DNA of 64,000 nucleotides from Cladobotryum mycophilum. Its lineage: Eukaryota; Ascomycota; Sordariomycetes; Hypocreales; Hypocreaceae. The notes beneath the pieces were generated by a model. The model did not search any database and was not told the origin of the DNA. It saw only the letters and a list, made by a program, of their open reading frames with translations. Position 1 is the stretch's first letter. The number at the start of each line of letters is the position of its first letter. Positions 21,965 to 33,995 of this stretch are shown here, piece by piece. Position numbers and translations under genes: made by a program. The stretch is from the NCBI GenBank assembly GCA_036429605.1, contig CM071590.1, positions 6,014,001 through 6,078,000 of the forward strand, in the 5' to 3' direction.

Positions 21965-23998
21965 TGCAGATATGTTTGATATGGCACCTCTATAGTATTG
22001 AAGAGAATATGATGGTGGTTGTCATGGCTGTTGGGTGGAAATGTCGATGCTTGATGGCTCATGTCAGAGACCAGGCGTAGTATCCACGTAGTATCCGTCG
22101 GCCTTTTTCCAGAATAGATGGAAGGATGAAGGATACAACAGCAATATCATCCTCAACCGACAAATATCGGTAGTGTACTCACTTTTGAGATACAAGGAAT
22201 ACAAATAATATAATGAATATGGTTTCACTATTTTGTTAATAAGAAAAAACCAGAGCATTCGTCGCCGGCTGTCACCGCATCACTTGAGATCTTTCTTTTC
22301 CCCAGTCCTTTTTGGCTGTATTTTACCTCGGCTAAGCTCTGCAATACGTGCATCTCAACACTTGTCGACATTATATGATTCTCTTCCAACGTTGCGATGC
22401 GTCTAGTTGTGAGTGTGCTATTTACCGCTAGGTAGCTTTCATATCACCACCGCTGATACAGAGACAAATCAGATCAGACAGACCATCTAAATGCTGACAG
22501 ATACATCTCGAGAGATGAACGCCTGAAGAGATATGCAGACGCAATACCTTATGCAAAGAATAATGCAAGCTCTTCCAAGGGGTTATAATAAAAATGTGAG
22601 AGCCCTTTGTTCGGAATTTCTAGATATGGTTCAGTCACTGGCTGACGATCACCACTCAACTTTCTATCTAAGCAGACAGTGGAGAGGTATCAACGAACCA
22701 AGACCAATACTATTTTCTAAAATATAAAGCTAAAAATGAGAGAAATAGTAGGCTCTAAAAGTCACCGATCTCATGACCTGGACAAAGCCATCGTGTTGCG
22801 AGGACCAGAAGCCCAGCTAGAAACCAATATCTCATGCTATAGTGAACGTACCGGCCCTGTATTCCCGAAGACGCTATGGAATTCATGCTGAATATACATA
22901 GTCTACCCATCATCGAGGGCATCAACGAAAGGTCACTTGAAGCTTGGCAGGAATTTGTTGAACATCTGTGAATAGCCAATCTTTTCCAAGTTGATACAAA
23001 CAATGTCAAACCCTCAACTGGATGTGAGGGATTCATTTGTCGCGGGAAAAGGTTAAAAGACAGCACTAATAGGTGAGTAATAAAGGAGTGATTCCGTCAG
23101 AGCCCATTTAGTCAAAGGATTGCAAACTCTAGAAAGATGGAGATGGGATTGAGGACGCATGGTAACAAGGATCGAACAACTGACGATTCTCGAGAGGCCA
23201 ACATGGTGCGTCCGGGTACAATATGGTGCAAGGTAACTGGTTAAAGAGCAATGAAGCATTTGTATGTAAGCTGGTTTTATTCACTTCACCATTCACTGCG
23301 TGGGCCGTGGAGTTGGCTCCATTCAGGTACAAGTGTTCACACTACAGGCAGTCAGATCATCCCTCTCTCATAGTTCCAAGTTTGAATTCGTATGAGATCC
23401 CTTTTAACAAGAATATTGTACAGAGTCCCCATCATCTTGTTGTGTTCTCCGGCTTGCACCAAGACGCAATAAACCAGCTTGATACCACCCTCCAGAGTTC
23501 TCAAGATGCCAGGCAGGAAAATTCGATGACCTGAAAGAGGGGTTAAAGGGCAAAATGGAGTCGATGCCCGCTGACTGGTCAAATACTTCATCTATTATAG
23601 GGCGTGGATAAAGTGTATAATGTTCAGATGACTTGGGTATATAATATTCCTAAAGGCTCTAGTTTATGTGTATAGATGGGGGAAAGCGGGCTGTTGTAAT
23701 AATGCACGACCGATACAAAGGACAAAGAAGTTTGTGTGAATCCACTATCCTCGGAGAAAGCTGCTGTATAATTTAAGCACGTTGTGAAAGGGTGTGGTGA
23801 TCTATGTTTGTCCTCCAATAAGATACGCTGCTCGGTAAGGATTGAGTCTTGTTTTATGATTGATACCCAAGATGCACGAAAGCGTGGACGATGTTGATTG
23901 GTCGTTGATAAACATGGAACCCTTTATGTCATAACTAGGATTTTGGATCATACGAGGTTGATAACTACAGTGCAGGTGGAGTACATACACAGGCGGTT
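21965..23998. other. Intergenic region, no gene seen
   Basis: About 2 kb of AT-rich sequence with scattered short frames. Near 23158-23220 a GGATCGAAC-like motif resembles a tRNA T-arm but no acceptor stem can be formed. Confidence 0.5.
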
Positions 23999-24712
23999 AT
24001 GGAGAAAGGAGGACGGGCAACATGGCTTGCTTCCGCCTTTCGCCTCCCACCATCGCAGCGAATCTCCACCTTTCCCATATTTCCTCGAACCTCGGTCTCT
24101 GGAAAGGCGTTCGTGAAGGGGGCACAAGGGCTGCAAGAGGTTTCAGTATTGATGGAGAACGAGTATCCCGTTTCACAGGCGCTGATGCCAATACCGGCCG
24201 GCTCAATGGACGACGACGGCCATCTACACTTTACCTCAAAGGCCATTCCCAATCGAATTCACGCATCACAGCCCGCACAGCCTGATTCTAATCCTGGAAA
24301 GCCAACCTATTTCCAAGCTGTAGACGAATCTTGGTGGACGACTCAAGGGAGTGACGATGGTGTAGAAGCGGAGACGTTTGCAGTACTACTGGGTTATTTC
24401 GTGGGATATTACCCTAGTGGTACACCCGTAGCCGATACAAAGAATATCCGCGCCGCAATCATCGAGAAGCATGCAGAGGCGAGATTCCACGTGCGATCCT
24501 ACCTAATGTTCAGTCGTACCGCCAAGGCTTGGGTTCAGACATGGCCGAAGCGTGAATTTAGTGTTGGTGGGTCTCAAGTCCATGTCGTCAAGGATCTTGG
24601 AGAAGACATGCCAAGTGTTCCCTCTGCTGGGGAGCAGTATCTAAACAATCCTCAGAGTGGCATCTCTGGTACTCACCCTTCCTTGGAGGGTCAGGTTATT
24701 CGTCGCGCTTGA
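23999..24712 (+). CDS. Hypothetical protein, 237 aa
   Basis: An open frame with protein-like composition in its C-terminal two-thirds (VDESWWTTQGSDDGVEAETF, VLLGYFVGYYPSG, IRAAIIEKHAEARFHVRSYL). I do not recognise a family. No signal peptide or membrane helix is evident. The N-terminal 50 residues look less convincing, so translation may start at the internal Met at 24152 (MENEYPVSQALMPIPAG) or upstream exons may be missing. It stands alone between a 2-kb gap and the HET pseudogene. Confidence 0.45.
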   Translation: MEKGGRATWLASAFRLPPSQRISTFPIFPRTSVSGKAFVKGAQGLQEVSVLMENEYPVSQALMPIPAGSMDDDGHLHFTSKAIPNRIHASQPAQPDSNPGKPTYFQAVDESWWTTQGSDDGVEAETFAVLLGYFVGYYPSGTPVADTKNIRAAIIEKHAEARFHVRSYLMFSRTAKAWVQTWPKREFSVGGSQVHVVKDLGEDMPSVPSAGEQYLNNPQSGISGTHPSLEGQVIRRA

Positions 24713-25169
24713 TGGGCCGTTCCGCAGAAGGTATTGGAACAGAGGTACTCGAGAGTTGATTGAACTCATTTGCATGGGCTTCACGTTTATAAACTGTGGT
24801 CTGTTGATAGCTCTTTACATGAACTGAGAGTCGTGGCAAAAACCAGCCTATCAAACTTCTCTACCAGTGTATAAATCTCTCATTTCCAGGATCATGGTGA
24901 TTCAGACTCACATCTGCCAAAAGTTTACTTCAATAACGCCTCTCGGCGAACGTTTTAGCATATTCGTTAGCATCAGATAGTCGCGCGAATGGCTTACAAC
25001 AGTGGACTACAGGAAGGGTCTGCTAACAAAAGGTGCGTGCAATGAGGATTGCTCAACTTGACTTGAGGAAAATACAAAACCTGTAGCCATGTATGAAAGT
25101 AAAGATCTAAATGCCACTTGGAAAACGTGACTGAACCAGTACTCAATAGTGAATAGCATGGTAGTGCAA

Positions 25170-27299
25170 CTAGGTAATGCACCAGCGTTGGTCTTTGGAT
25201 GTCGACACCCCCTCAAGCACAGTCTGTCCGGTTACATCAAGCCCTTCTCCACTGCCAATTTGAACCAAGTATCCGACCACAAGAGCCTCAATTACAGTGT
25301 CTCCGTTCTCTAGTCTTCTTCTGCAGAGTATACGTGCTATGGCGGTATCACCTCCAACCCCGTACGCCCGGAAAATAAGAGCGCACATATCTGGAAGTGA
25401 TACAGTAGTGTCACCAGCCTTTGTTTGGAATTGGTATTTCATCTTGGACGCCTTGTCGACCACAAAGATATCACCATGAATGAAAGTGTCGCTATTCTCC
25501 ATCACGAGGCCCTCGTATGTTGCATGTAAGCCACGAGCATCGCACGTAGCTGGAGGCCCAAACGACTGCAAAGCTTGGAGAGGGAAGCCAAGCAGTGAGC
25601 GAGGGGCCCAGCGGAACGGGGTATGGCCGATTCTTGGCCAAGCGCTAAAGATGATATCCGCAGGAACATCCTTTAGCACAACAAAGAGCGCTGCCATGCG
25701 TTTGTCGACATCAGATGTCGCGAGAATGGGATCCTTCTCGAGTCCAAGTGTGATGGCGAGAATGAGCGCCTCGTCTTCCATCTTGCTCGTGGCTCGGTGC
25801 TTGATAGCGTGAGCAAGCTTTTGAAAAGCGGTCGTGGTTATGAACATTGGGATATGGGGTGTTGATAGAGGCATTTGCTCGAAGACGGATTGTTTGAGCG
25901 AGGTCATGGAGGGGATCCGTCTGCGCGTTAACTCTGAAATGTCTCTTCGGAAACAGATATGAGATATTAGAGCATTTTTGTCATCTTCTTCTTCGGAAAA
26001 GGTGTTGTCAAGCTTGGACGATGACTTTAGACTCTGCATGTAGAGTCGGGGCGCCAGCGCAGCCTCCTGGAGCGTCCAGAGCCTCCGAGTCCAGCCAACA
26101 AATGCGATGATTAGGCCCTGCTCGAGTAAAAATACATTTTCCGTATCCAGTCGCTGGAGTTCACGGTCAAGGACAAGAACTACTACTACATCCTGGTATG
26201 TCTAGCCCATCTGTTTGATGGCCTTATTTCGGTATAACTTGAGGTCGCGGTGCACTGGGATACAAAGAGTATCCATCCAAATGGCTAGAGCGCTATGATG
26301 ACTGTTGATTTCCATGTCCGAGACGTAAGCGGCAAGACGCTCAATTTGACATTGTAGAAGTACGTTCTCATTGGGGTTGCCCAGACCATGCGCCCCTGCA
26401 AAATGTCAACAGGTCACACCATTACTCCAGGATTAATAGGTAAACCCTTACAAACATGCGAGATAGCGACGTATGGATGATTATCACTAACAATCAGTTC
26501 CATATCTCGAGATATCGCTATTCTTGGAATCTTTCCACGATCCAATACTGCACATATCTCTTTCGAGTTCACCTGCATCAATTTGCAGTCACATCCCTCT
26601 TTCGTATGGACAGTCTTGTATGTCTTCTCGTCCACGCAGTCGGCCGCACATAGTCTACTATGACACCTGCTGTGGTCCATTTTCCATCTCCCAGCCGCCA
26701 GTTTGGCAGAAAAGAAATTATACACTCCGCTGTACGGGTCCAAGAGCGTGCACTCACTCTGGCACCACCCTACAGCGAGCATTTCCTAGGTGGCATAGTC
26801 TTTCAACTCGTCCCAATTCGCTGGAAACGATTCTGCGAGTGCGGGTTTCACGAGGAGTTGCAGATGTGGCTTTGCCTCGGGGGTGAACACAAAGCCAAGC
26901 TGAGGAGAATAGCCCGAAAAAGAAGACCGATGGCAAGGAGGGCTTTGCACTCATGATACGTCAATTTTCGGGATCCGTTATTGCGAAACCGCACAGTAGA
27001 AATACAAGTCTGTAAGGTCATGACGTGTTGGACTACTTCAAGGCATCGTTGGAGCGTTTCTCGATTAACGTTCTTGGGATGAATCTCTTGCGGCATCGAT
27101 AGCTCTTGTTGTCCAGCTTCACCAGTACTGGGTTCAACGCATCCGTGAGCTCTGTGGTAAATTTGTGATGATCCCGTCGGCCGTCGAGAATCCAGCCAGC
27201 ACGTTCATGAAAGTCCCAGAATCCATCTTCATGGTAATCATAAGACACTCCGACAGGAAGCAGCGGGAACTCTAATGGTATAAAGTATGACCGGCCCAT
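25170..27299 (-). pseudogene. HET-domain (heterokaryon incompatibility) pseudogene
   Basis: Reading the minus strand from the ATG at 27299 gives PVGVSYDYHEDGFWDFHERA, then RCLEVVQHVMTLQTCISTVR, then GWCQSECTLLD and a Cys/His-rich stretch (DHSRCHSRLCAADC). The HET core follows: PYVAISHVW, an intron 26451-26396, AHGLGNPNEN, WMDTLCIPVHRDLK and TRRLWTLQEAAL, then a C-terminal region to 25170. HET proteins trigger cell death after fusion of unlike hyphae. The gene has at least four lesions: frameshifts near 27090 and 26870, and in-frame TAGs at 26788-26786 (before EMLAVGWC) and 26204-26202 (QMG*TYQDV). The intron still splices in frame (T+GG gives the Trp of SHVW). Both stops could come from CAG by a CpA to TpA change. 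Confidence 0.8.
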
Positions 27300-28520
27300 T
27301 GTGAACGGGGCATCTATGAGGGAAAAGAAAACGGTCCAAAATATCGTAGTCGAGCGCTGATTGCCGAGTCCGAAATTAGAGACGACCTCAAGAAGTCTCA
27401 TCGAAATGACTCTCGGGTCATGTATAGCACGCCTAAGGTTCTTTGTCAAGGAAACGGATTCCACCTGATCTCCATGGATCTAAGAATGGCCTCCCCGCCC
27501 CCGCTTGAAGCCGCATGCGGACCCACGTCGCCAACTGGTGTACGGTGGTGTGAAGGTGTATTTATAATGCAATATAAGGATATAGATAACACTCTGATTT
27601 GAAGGGACATGGCTTTGGATCAATGCTTATTTATAGGAAGTCGTGATGCTATAAAGAGATCAGAAGATGAGTCAACGTAAGACACGGCCCAGTAGAACAA
27701 AATGATGAGAAGATACATGAGCAATATTGAATTGAGAATTATTGTCTAAATGACAACTTGAAGATATTTTGTAATGTAGTAGTTCGAATGCCGGATGAAT
27801 AGACTCATGATATCTTAATGTGATGTGTCCATTTGACAAAAGAAAGTAGAAGGTTAATATTGTGATTACGTGAAGTGTAGTCCGTAAGTTGAGTTCCATC
27901 CCCGAGGTTCCATCTCGTAAATGCACTGATGGCGCTATAATTTAGTGCCTGAGTCCTGTAATCTGAACCGCGGATGCTTGAAGCACGAGAGCGCCCAGAT
28001 GCCCCTGAGTGGCAGCCCGTACATGAACAAGACGACGGCGGAAGAGCGACTTGACTGAAACTACCCACCCACCAATGCATTTATTTCCTTTTCATTCTCA
28101 AGAGGCATAATAGATGGTTTGGCAGCGAGCGAGCTTATGCTTTGATGGCGTATCCCAATGGACCTTGAAAAGTGAAAGACCAGTAGTCTAGCTCATCCAG
28201 TCATTATACTTCATGTACAAAGGTTATCTAAAGCCATACGCAAGACAAACTAAACAGCTTTGAGGTAGCTTTACACTTTTTACTCCAGCAATATATATGC
28301 TGATAAGCTTTTGGTTGCCGATCACATGTCCACATGATTGTCCGTGGCTTGACCAGACGGCTCAAGTCACCAGAGTTTCCGTCGTGATATAAATCTTAGA
28401 CCGTACAATATATCGCACCATTCCATCGATAAAGATACCAAGATAACCTTAATTTGTTCATATATAAACTTTGAGATGGATTGAAAAAGGCAAAGATCCG
28501 GCCCGGTATCACGCATGGGG
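27300..28520. other. Intergenic region, no gene seen
   Basis: About 1.2 kb, AT-rich in its second half, without a supported frame on either strand. Confidence 0.5.
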
Positions 28521-28528
28521 TATAAAAG
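28521..28528 (+). promoter_or_regulatory. TATA box before the A' gene
   Basis: TATAAAAG 124 nt before the ATG at 28652. The intact paralogue at 50498 has a TATA element at a similar distance (160 nt). Confidence 0.5.
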
Positions 28529-28651
28529 CATCAGGATGCCCCTGTTCAACCTCTTGCCTCCTCCAAACACTGCAACCTCACACCCATACTTGACGGTCTC
28601 CTACTATAACCCTTTGATATCTACCACGATAACTTTCGTTCATCAATAACC

Positions 28652-28885
28652 ATGTTTTCAGAATGGACAAGGATAGAAAAAAACCCCGAGGGGCAACTCT
28701 CGGAACACGACACCAAGGTATCCGACACGAAGCCAGCACCTCTGCCACATGACATGTCCGATTCAGATGGCCCAGAACCGAATACCGCTACCGAGTGCCC
28801 AGCCGACTGGCAGACGGGACGCTACAACGTAGTGCTGGAGCTCTTTCAAGACATCAAGGCCACCACTGCCCACCAGTTTGAGTAG
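28652..28885 (+). pseudogene. Truncated A-family protein (A')
   Basis: The 77-aa product shares its layout with the 261-aa protein at 50498-51283: SEWT near the N-terminus, an acidic SDSD stretch, then ECPADWQTGRYNVVL against ECPDDWQTRQYNVVL. Similarity stops at the YNVVL block, and the frame ends 10 codons later at a TAG. The following 300 bp contain only fragments in three frames; one (GQLIFADFRQGL, about 28995-29030) may weakly echo the paralogue's NLVYLFDRG. I take it as a truncated copy of unknown function that keeps a promoter-like upstream region. A short functional variant is possible. Confidence 0.55.
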
Positions 28886-29503
28886 CTGCCTTTAAGAGCT
28901 CAACCACACCCACCAGGGATCGCAATCTTGACGACGCAACCACACCTCAGGTCTTCAATGGCTTTATCGTCAATCTACTGTCAAAACCGGCCAGCTCATT
29001 TTTGCAGACTTCAGACAAGGGCTGCGCCTTCGACATACGCCCGACAGTCACTTGCAGATGGTGCCGCTTACAAGCCTGCTGATACCAGGATCAATCAGGC
29101 AAACAGCGGGAAAGAGTGGTTATGGGATTGCATTTGCCAACTAGCCGGGGAGTCACAACAGTAATGATCCAAGAACAGTATAGATCAGGATCAGAATTCG
29201 AATTAGTAGAGGCCATAGCAAAACCCAACATCCAGACCCCGATACCGAACAGATAATCACATGACTAGACGATTATGTGAAAAATAAAAAGGGAGGGGGG
29301 CAGGGTGGGAGCAACGTGGCAGAAAAAAGAGGCTAGAAGATTCGATTGGATAAAGGTGTGGGAATGGAGTTGGTGATTATGGGATTTTTGGGGGAATATT
29401 AAGAAAAGCTTACCATACCAATACGTAAAATAAAATAAAACCAAAAATCAAACTAAAACCGGTACTCATTCCCTACACATTTGTTTACCGTCTAAAGAGT
29501 TGC
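28886..29503. other. Spacer between A' and B
   Basis: No intact gene. Possible decayed remainder of A' up to about 29160, then AT-rich sequence leading to the B promoter. Confidence 0.4.
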
Positions 29504-29511
29504 TATAAAAG
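29504..29511 (+). promoter_or_regulatory. TATA box before the B gene
   Basis: TATAAAAG 178 nt before the ATG at 29682. Confidence 0.45.
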
Positions 29512-29681
29512 TGATCAGGTTAAGAACATCCGTCATTCCCCCGCACTCAACCACTTCCGTCACAAATAATATTGACAACTTCAACAAACTCTCCAACAAC
29601 CATCAAGTAATGCTGATTCCCATCATCAAACTTCGCTTTTGGTAGACCGACAAATCATCTACTTACTGTCCGACCATCAAG

Positions 29682-31342
29682 ATGTCGGCGGCACCGCCAG
29701 GATCCGCAGAACCATCCGGAGAGGGCCTTGACCGACTGTCTGAGGAAGACAAAAGACACCTGGGCAGACTGCGCGAGGGGTATAGAGGCCCAGATAGAAT
29801 TCCGGAGAAGACTTTGATGCGAAGAGCTTATTGAAGGACGTCGACCAATACATCAAGGAGACGAGAAGAGTCCACGCGCCGCCCGCCGTCATGCTAATGA
29901 GTATCATTGCCATAAGACTGATACGGGACATCAAGCAGAAACGATCTTCGGAAATTGTTCTTAATCTGATCAACCAGCACAAATGTTACAACTACGCACG
30001 GCTAGCTGTTGAGTCGTATGATGAAACCGGCGATGAAATCATTCGAGTAAGCGAAACGGCGGATTATGTTAACGATCTAGAGAGCAACAGCCGACTTTCC
30101 GAGGAACCTGCCGAGAACGAGCAAACCGACAATCAGCAACCGCCAACTAGCAAGACAACTGACAAGGAGCTAAACAACCGAGAGCCAAGCAGAACGGACG
30201 TTGCGAAAATCTTTGCAATGACAGACACGCGGTTTCTTGATGCGGATTTTGTCGAGGCAAAGAGGACGTCACGTTTTACACAGAAGTTTCAGCATACAAT
30301 CAAGCGAGACGATGTGTTGCGAAACCATGGACAGCTGCTGGATAGTATTACGAAAGGGGAATGGGACGATGATGAATTGACAGACAAAGTCAAGGCAGCA
30401 ATCACCGAGCAAATGGTAAAAGTCATCCCCGAGACAATGCGCATCGCCATGAGAATTTTCGCAACCCAGAAAAAATGCGAGCAGCTAAAGGTATGGCTGG
30501 ATGAGACAAACATCGACAAGACAGTATACACTTGGACGGAGGAAAAAACCGTTGAGGGGCCACCACTCTGGCTTCCAAAGGTCAAGCAGGTGACATATGC
30601 TGGTTTGAGAAGCGTGATTAGAAGCCTGGGCGACACTGAGACGGCAAAGATACTAAGGAGGCTCGTGAAAGAGCTTCATACCGCGGACAAGTATGCAGAT
30701 GAAACAATCGAACACTACGCCGATCTGATGGGGCAGAAATATCTCGCAATGCAAGACCGGGAACCAACCGACAAGGAGAAGACGCCGAGGAGGCAGCTGG
30801 CCGACCAACAAGACATTATCAATGTTCAGAAGACTCAAATACAAATGCTGGAGACATCTGCGGAAGAAAAGGGAGAGGCGGTTCAAAAGCTCCAGAATGA
30901 AGTGTTGAAATATGCGGACCAGACCAAACTTCTGCAACAACAAAATTCCCAATTGAACGAGAAATTAGCCGCCCAAAACCAAACTCCCAACCAACAAACG
31001 GACCAGCAAGGTGAAAATGGTAAGAAAAGAAAAGCCGAGGAGGAACTACTGGCCACCGTACCGTACTTTCGTGCTATAAAGCGCGTATTAATTGACCGAC
31101 TAGGGTCAGAGAGCCAAGCTCTCCTTGACTTTGATGAAGCAATGGAAGGAATAGGCCTGCAGGATAATACCCGTGAGGCAGAAGACAAGACCTCATACAC
31201 CAATGACTTTCCAGCGAAGGTACTAGACTGTATCCAAGCAATGAGCAAAGTGATAGCAAATCTCAGGCCATCGAGCCAACGGCTATGGGCTGAGATGCTA
31301 GGCGAGATAGGCTACGAAGAGGTAGCCAGTGAGGAAGAGTGA
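29682..31342 (+). CDS. B-family coiled-coil protein, long copy, N-terminal lesion
   Basis: The ATG at 29682 starts MSAAPPGSAEPSG, then LSEEDKRHLGRLREGYRGPD, matching the start of the B' protein at 52350. That frame stops at 29832-29834. The rest is in another frame, open from 29798 (GEDFDAKSLLKDVDQYIKET) to 31342, about 515 codons. Against B', about 60 residues are missing at this join, so an internal deletion with frameshift is likely. The shared core includes KRDDVL, GEW, a VIP block and WLDET. The C-terminal half, absent from B', has a long coiled coil (KTQIQMLETSAEEKGEAVQK), a Gln/Asn-rich spacer and a basic motif (GKKRKAEEE) that could be a nuclear signal. I recognise no family. Translation from an internal start is possible. 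Confidence 0.6.
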
Positions 31343-31356
31343 AGAGGTAAGTCTTT

Positions 31357-31379
31357 GGGGGGGGGGGGGGGGGGGGGGG
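31357..31379. repeat. G23 homopolymer
   Basis: An uninterrupted run of 23 G residues 14 bp after the B stop codon. Length is probably unreliable in the assembly. Confidence 0.9.
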
Positions 31380-32359
31380 CAGACAACCGTTATGAACTTG
31401 GTGGACGACGGTAGGCCGGATGGGTGGATGGATGGGTGAAAGAAACGGAAATCATTTTGTCATTATATAAGGTACATCTAGTACCCACCTTCCAGTGAGC
31501 ACAGGTACTAGGTAGTAGATACCTGTATACACAAGTATTCGTGATCTTCAAAGGATTACCTTACTACAACAGGCAGTCCTTGAGCTCTAAGAAAAGAGCT
31601 ACCGGACTGTTTGACGGAATCTCTTTAACAGGCAGGTACCTACCTGCCTACTTACCTACTAGACCAACCTACTATTAGCAGTAGTAGGTTCACACCTATC
31701 CCATTAGTACCGGAGTGGTTCAGATACGAGTGAAGTATAGACGTTCAAAAGGTAGGAAAGGTTCCATTCATCTATTGCCTTACCTGGTCCGCGGGGGGCC
31801 TACTTTGTTCGAGACTGAGTAAAGCCAAGTTGTCACGAGTTGGCAGATCCCAACTGGAACCTTAGATACCTACCAAGATGCCCTCCAATCTTGTTCAAGA
31901 CTGGATGAGATACCTACCAGGTACCTACCTAGTAGTACCTCTAGAAGTTCACAACTGCCAGCAACGGACGGCAAGCACCAGGTACTAGATACATACTCGC
32001 ACGGCAATCACCCGCCCACATACAATGCCCGTATATTCTTGCCATATGCAACAGGAGGCTGGCATCCCGCTTGCTTGATTGATGGTAGCTGATATAAGCG
32101 GGCAGACAATGTGCTCTTTCTTGATGAATGGTAGTTGGAGAGTGTATTAAATTTCTCTGTCCGTTTTTCTTTTTTTTTTTTCCTTTTCTTTTTTTCTTTC
32201 TTGTCCAGCTCTTTTCATAAACCTACATAAACACACGCAATGACGTACGTCAAGACCAGAATTACAATCATTCTCCAACCAGCATAAAAAAGATCAGCCA
32301 ACTGATACTCGAGTAGAAAAAAGTCTATTTATTCTCTGTCCGCTGGGGACCCATAATTA
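31380..32359. other. TACC/GGTA-rich intergenic tract
   Basis: No gene. From 31470 to 31990 the sequence is dense in TACCTACC, GGTACCTA and TAGTAGGTA words on both strands, a degenerate tetranucleotide-derived repeat seen more sparsely elsewhere in the window. Poly-T/C tracts follow at 32160-32200. Confidence 0.6.
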
Positions 32360-32623
32360 ATGATTCAACGAGGCAAACATCCGCGGGTACGTTTCCACAG
32401 CCAATACAAATACCAAATGATTACATACTTACAACGACTTTCAGATATCGAGGCCGTATCAGGCAATCATACGGCCCAAACAATACAAAGTATAAGCCAG
32501 CATCCGGGAGAGATGGAAATAAATGCAGGGGCATTAGGCGCAGTCCTAGTTGTTTGGGTTGCCATAATCATGACCGTCATTGCGGGGATTATGTGTGTAA
32601 CGGCGATAAACCAACACTTTTAG
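32360..32623 (+). CDS. Possible small single-pass membrane protein
   Basis: An 87-aa open frame whose C-terminal 34 residues are strongly hydrophobic (GALGAVLVVWVAIIMTVIAG) and could span a membrane; the N-terminal 50 residues are basic and polar. No homology is recognised and it stands alone, so it may be a chance frame. Confidence 0.25.
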   Translation: MIQRGKHPRVRFHSQYKYQMITYLQRLSDIEAVSGNHTAQTIQSISQHPGEMEINAGALGAVLVVWVAIIMTVIAGIMCVTAINQHF

Positions 32624-32680
32624 TAGTATAGCAATGATTTAACAGCGTTTGGTACTCCTTGTTTTCTTCTCTGTGAACCG

Positions 32681-32757
32681 CCAGCCAACCACCAGCCAAC
32701 TATCCAGCCAACTATCCAGCCAACTATCCAGCCAACTATCCAGCCAACTATCCAGCC
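32681..32757. repeat. 12-bp minisatellite (CCAGCCAACTAT)n
   Basis: Five perfect head-to-tail copies at 32692-32751, with a degenerate copy before and a partial one after. Intergenic, in the 3' flank of the SDR gene. Copy number is likely to vary between strains. Confidence 0.9.
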
Positions 32758-32922
32758 GCTTTCGTTCACCCCAATTCACTTAGTACGCCAATCTGAATGT
32801 AGAAATGCCTTGTTATACAAGAATTGGGAACAGCTGTTAAGAAAGATAAGGCTGCGTACTTGTAAGATATTCTGCCCAGAAATATAATCCAGGTCCCCGT
32901 TCTTAATACGTTCACAAGACAT

Positions 32923-33995
32923 CTACAGCCCGTGAACGCCAATCCTCAAGAACTTATCATCATCCTCGATGCGCTTCCTAAGCTCCCCATCCTTCAACTC
33001 CTCGACATCCCAAGCTGACCAGATAAATCGCCCATGAAGAAAGGCCGCCTCATCAGACGCCGCCCAAACCGCCGCCGAAGCAGAAAGATCAACTAGTAAA
33101 AAAGAAGAGATTGTCAGCCAGGGTGTCCACTAGAAACCGGAATGCGCCACCTTTGCCAATGGCATCACAATACATACCATCGTCCCAAGCGATGGACGTC
33201 TCATCAAATCCAGCCTCTCTAGCACCGGGACTCAGAACCGCGCCAGGGTGGAGGCTGACGATTTGCATTTCCGCCACCGGGGTTTCCCTTGCGAGCTGTT
33301 GAAATAAGAGTGTCCCGGAGTTCTTGGTCAAGCCGTAAGCCGGAATGTAGCTCCCAGCTTGCCAATCATGAATGGCTGAGGTGGAAACGTTGATGAGATA
33401 TTTCTATAAATGGCTGTTAGTGGCTTGTCGAAACTTGGGTGTATCATGAATTAAGGCGTCAGTTTACCTTTTTGCCCTCAGCTGAAGCAGGCTGCTTCCA
33501 AAATCGCTCTGCAAAATGATGGGTAGAGCGCACGTTGATCTCGAAGCTTCCCCACACATGCTTCCAACCAAGATTCCACATCATTCCGGCAGAGCTACTA
33601 CCAGTGGCAGCCGCATTGAGGACCAGGACATCGACATGGATTCCGTCCTTTGCAAGAACGTCCCAAAGGCTTTCGATGCTGTCTGGGCTGGAAAGCTGGC
33701 ACACTCTGCCCTCAAAGTTGGTACGCGATTGACTGCCTGCTTCCTCTGTGAGCTTCAGAACCGCGGCTTTGGTCTTGGCCTCATCTCTTCCAACGATGAT
33801 GACCTTTTCCGCGCCTGCGAGACTGAAAGATTGAGCGGTAGCATAACCAATACCCCCAGTGCCTCCCGTGATCAGGACCGTTCTGCCGGCTTGAGACAAG
33901 TCCGGACGCGAAGGAGAAATTGCGGGATAGGCTGTATTATGAGTCTTGGTGGTAATGGAGAAGACTCGATACTCAAAGTTCTCAAATTCCGACAT
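32923..33995 (-). CDS. Short-chain dehydrogenase/reductase
   Basis: Three exons on the minus strand, 33995-33468, 33403-33178 and 33092-32923, with introns of 64 and 85 nt, give about 307 aa. Motifs in order: TVLITGGTGGIGYATA (NAD(P) binding TGxxxGxG), VLVLNAAATG (NAA), INVSTSAIHD (catalytic Ser region) and YIPAYGLTKNSG (YxxxK). Arg at VGRDEAKTKA after strand 2 suggests NADPH preference (inference). The substrate is unknown. The gene is transcribed away from the Zn2Cys6 regulator at 34415, sharing a 419-bp intergenic promoter, which suggests but does not prove regulation by that factor. Confidence 0.9.

Noticed and set aside
23158..23230. tRNA-like sequence on the minus strand (GTTCGATCC T-arm motif)
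   Set aside because: The bases expected for the 5' acceptor strand do not pair with the 3' end, and no proper anticodon stem can be drawn.
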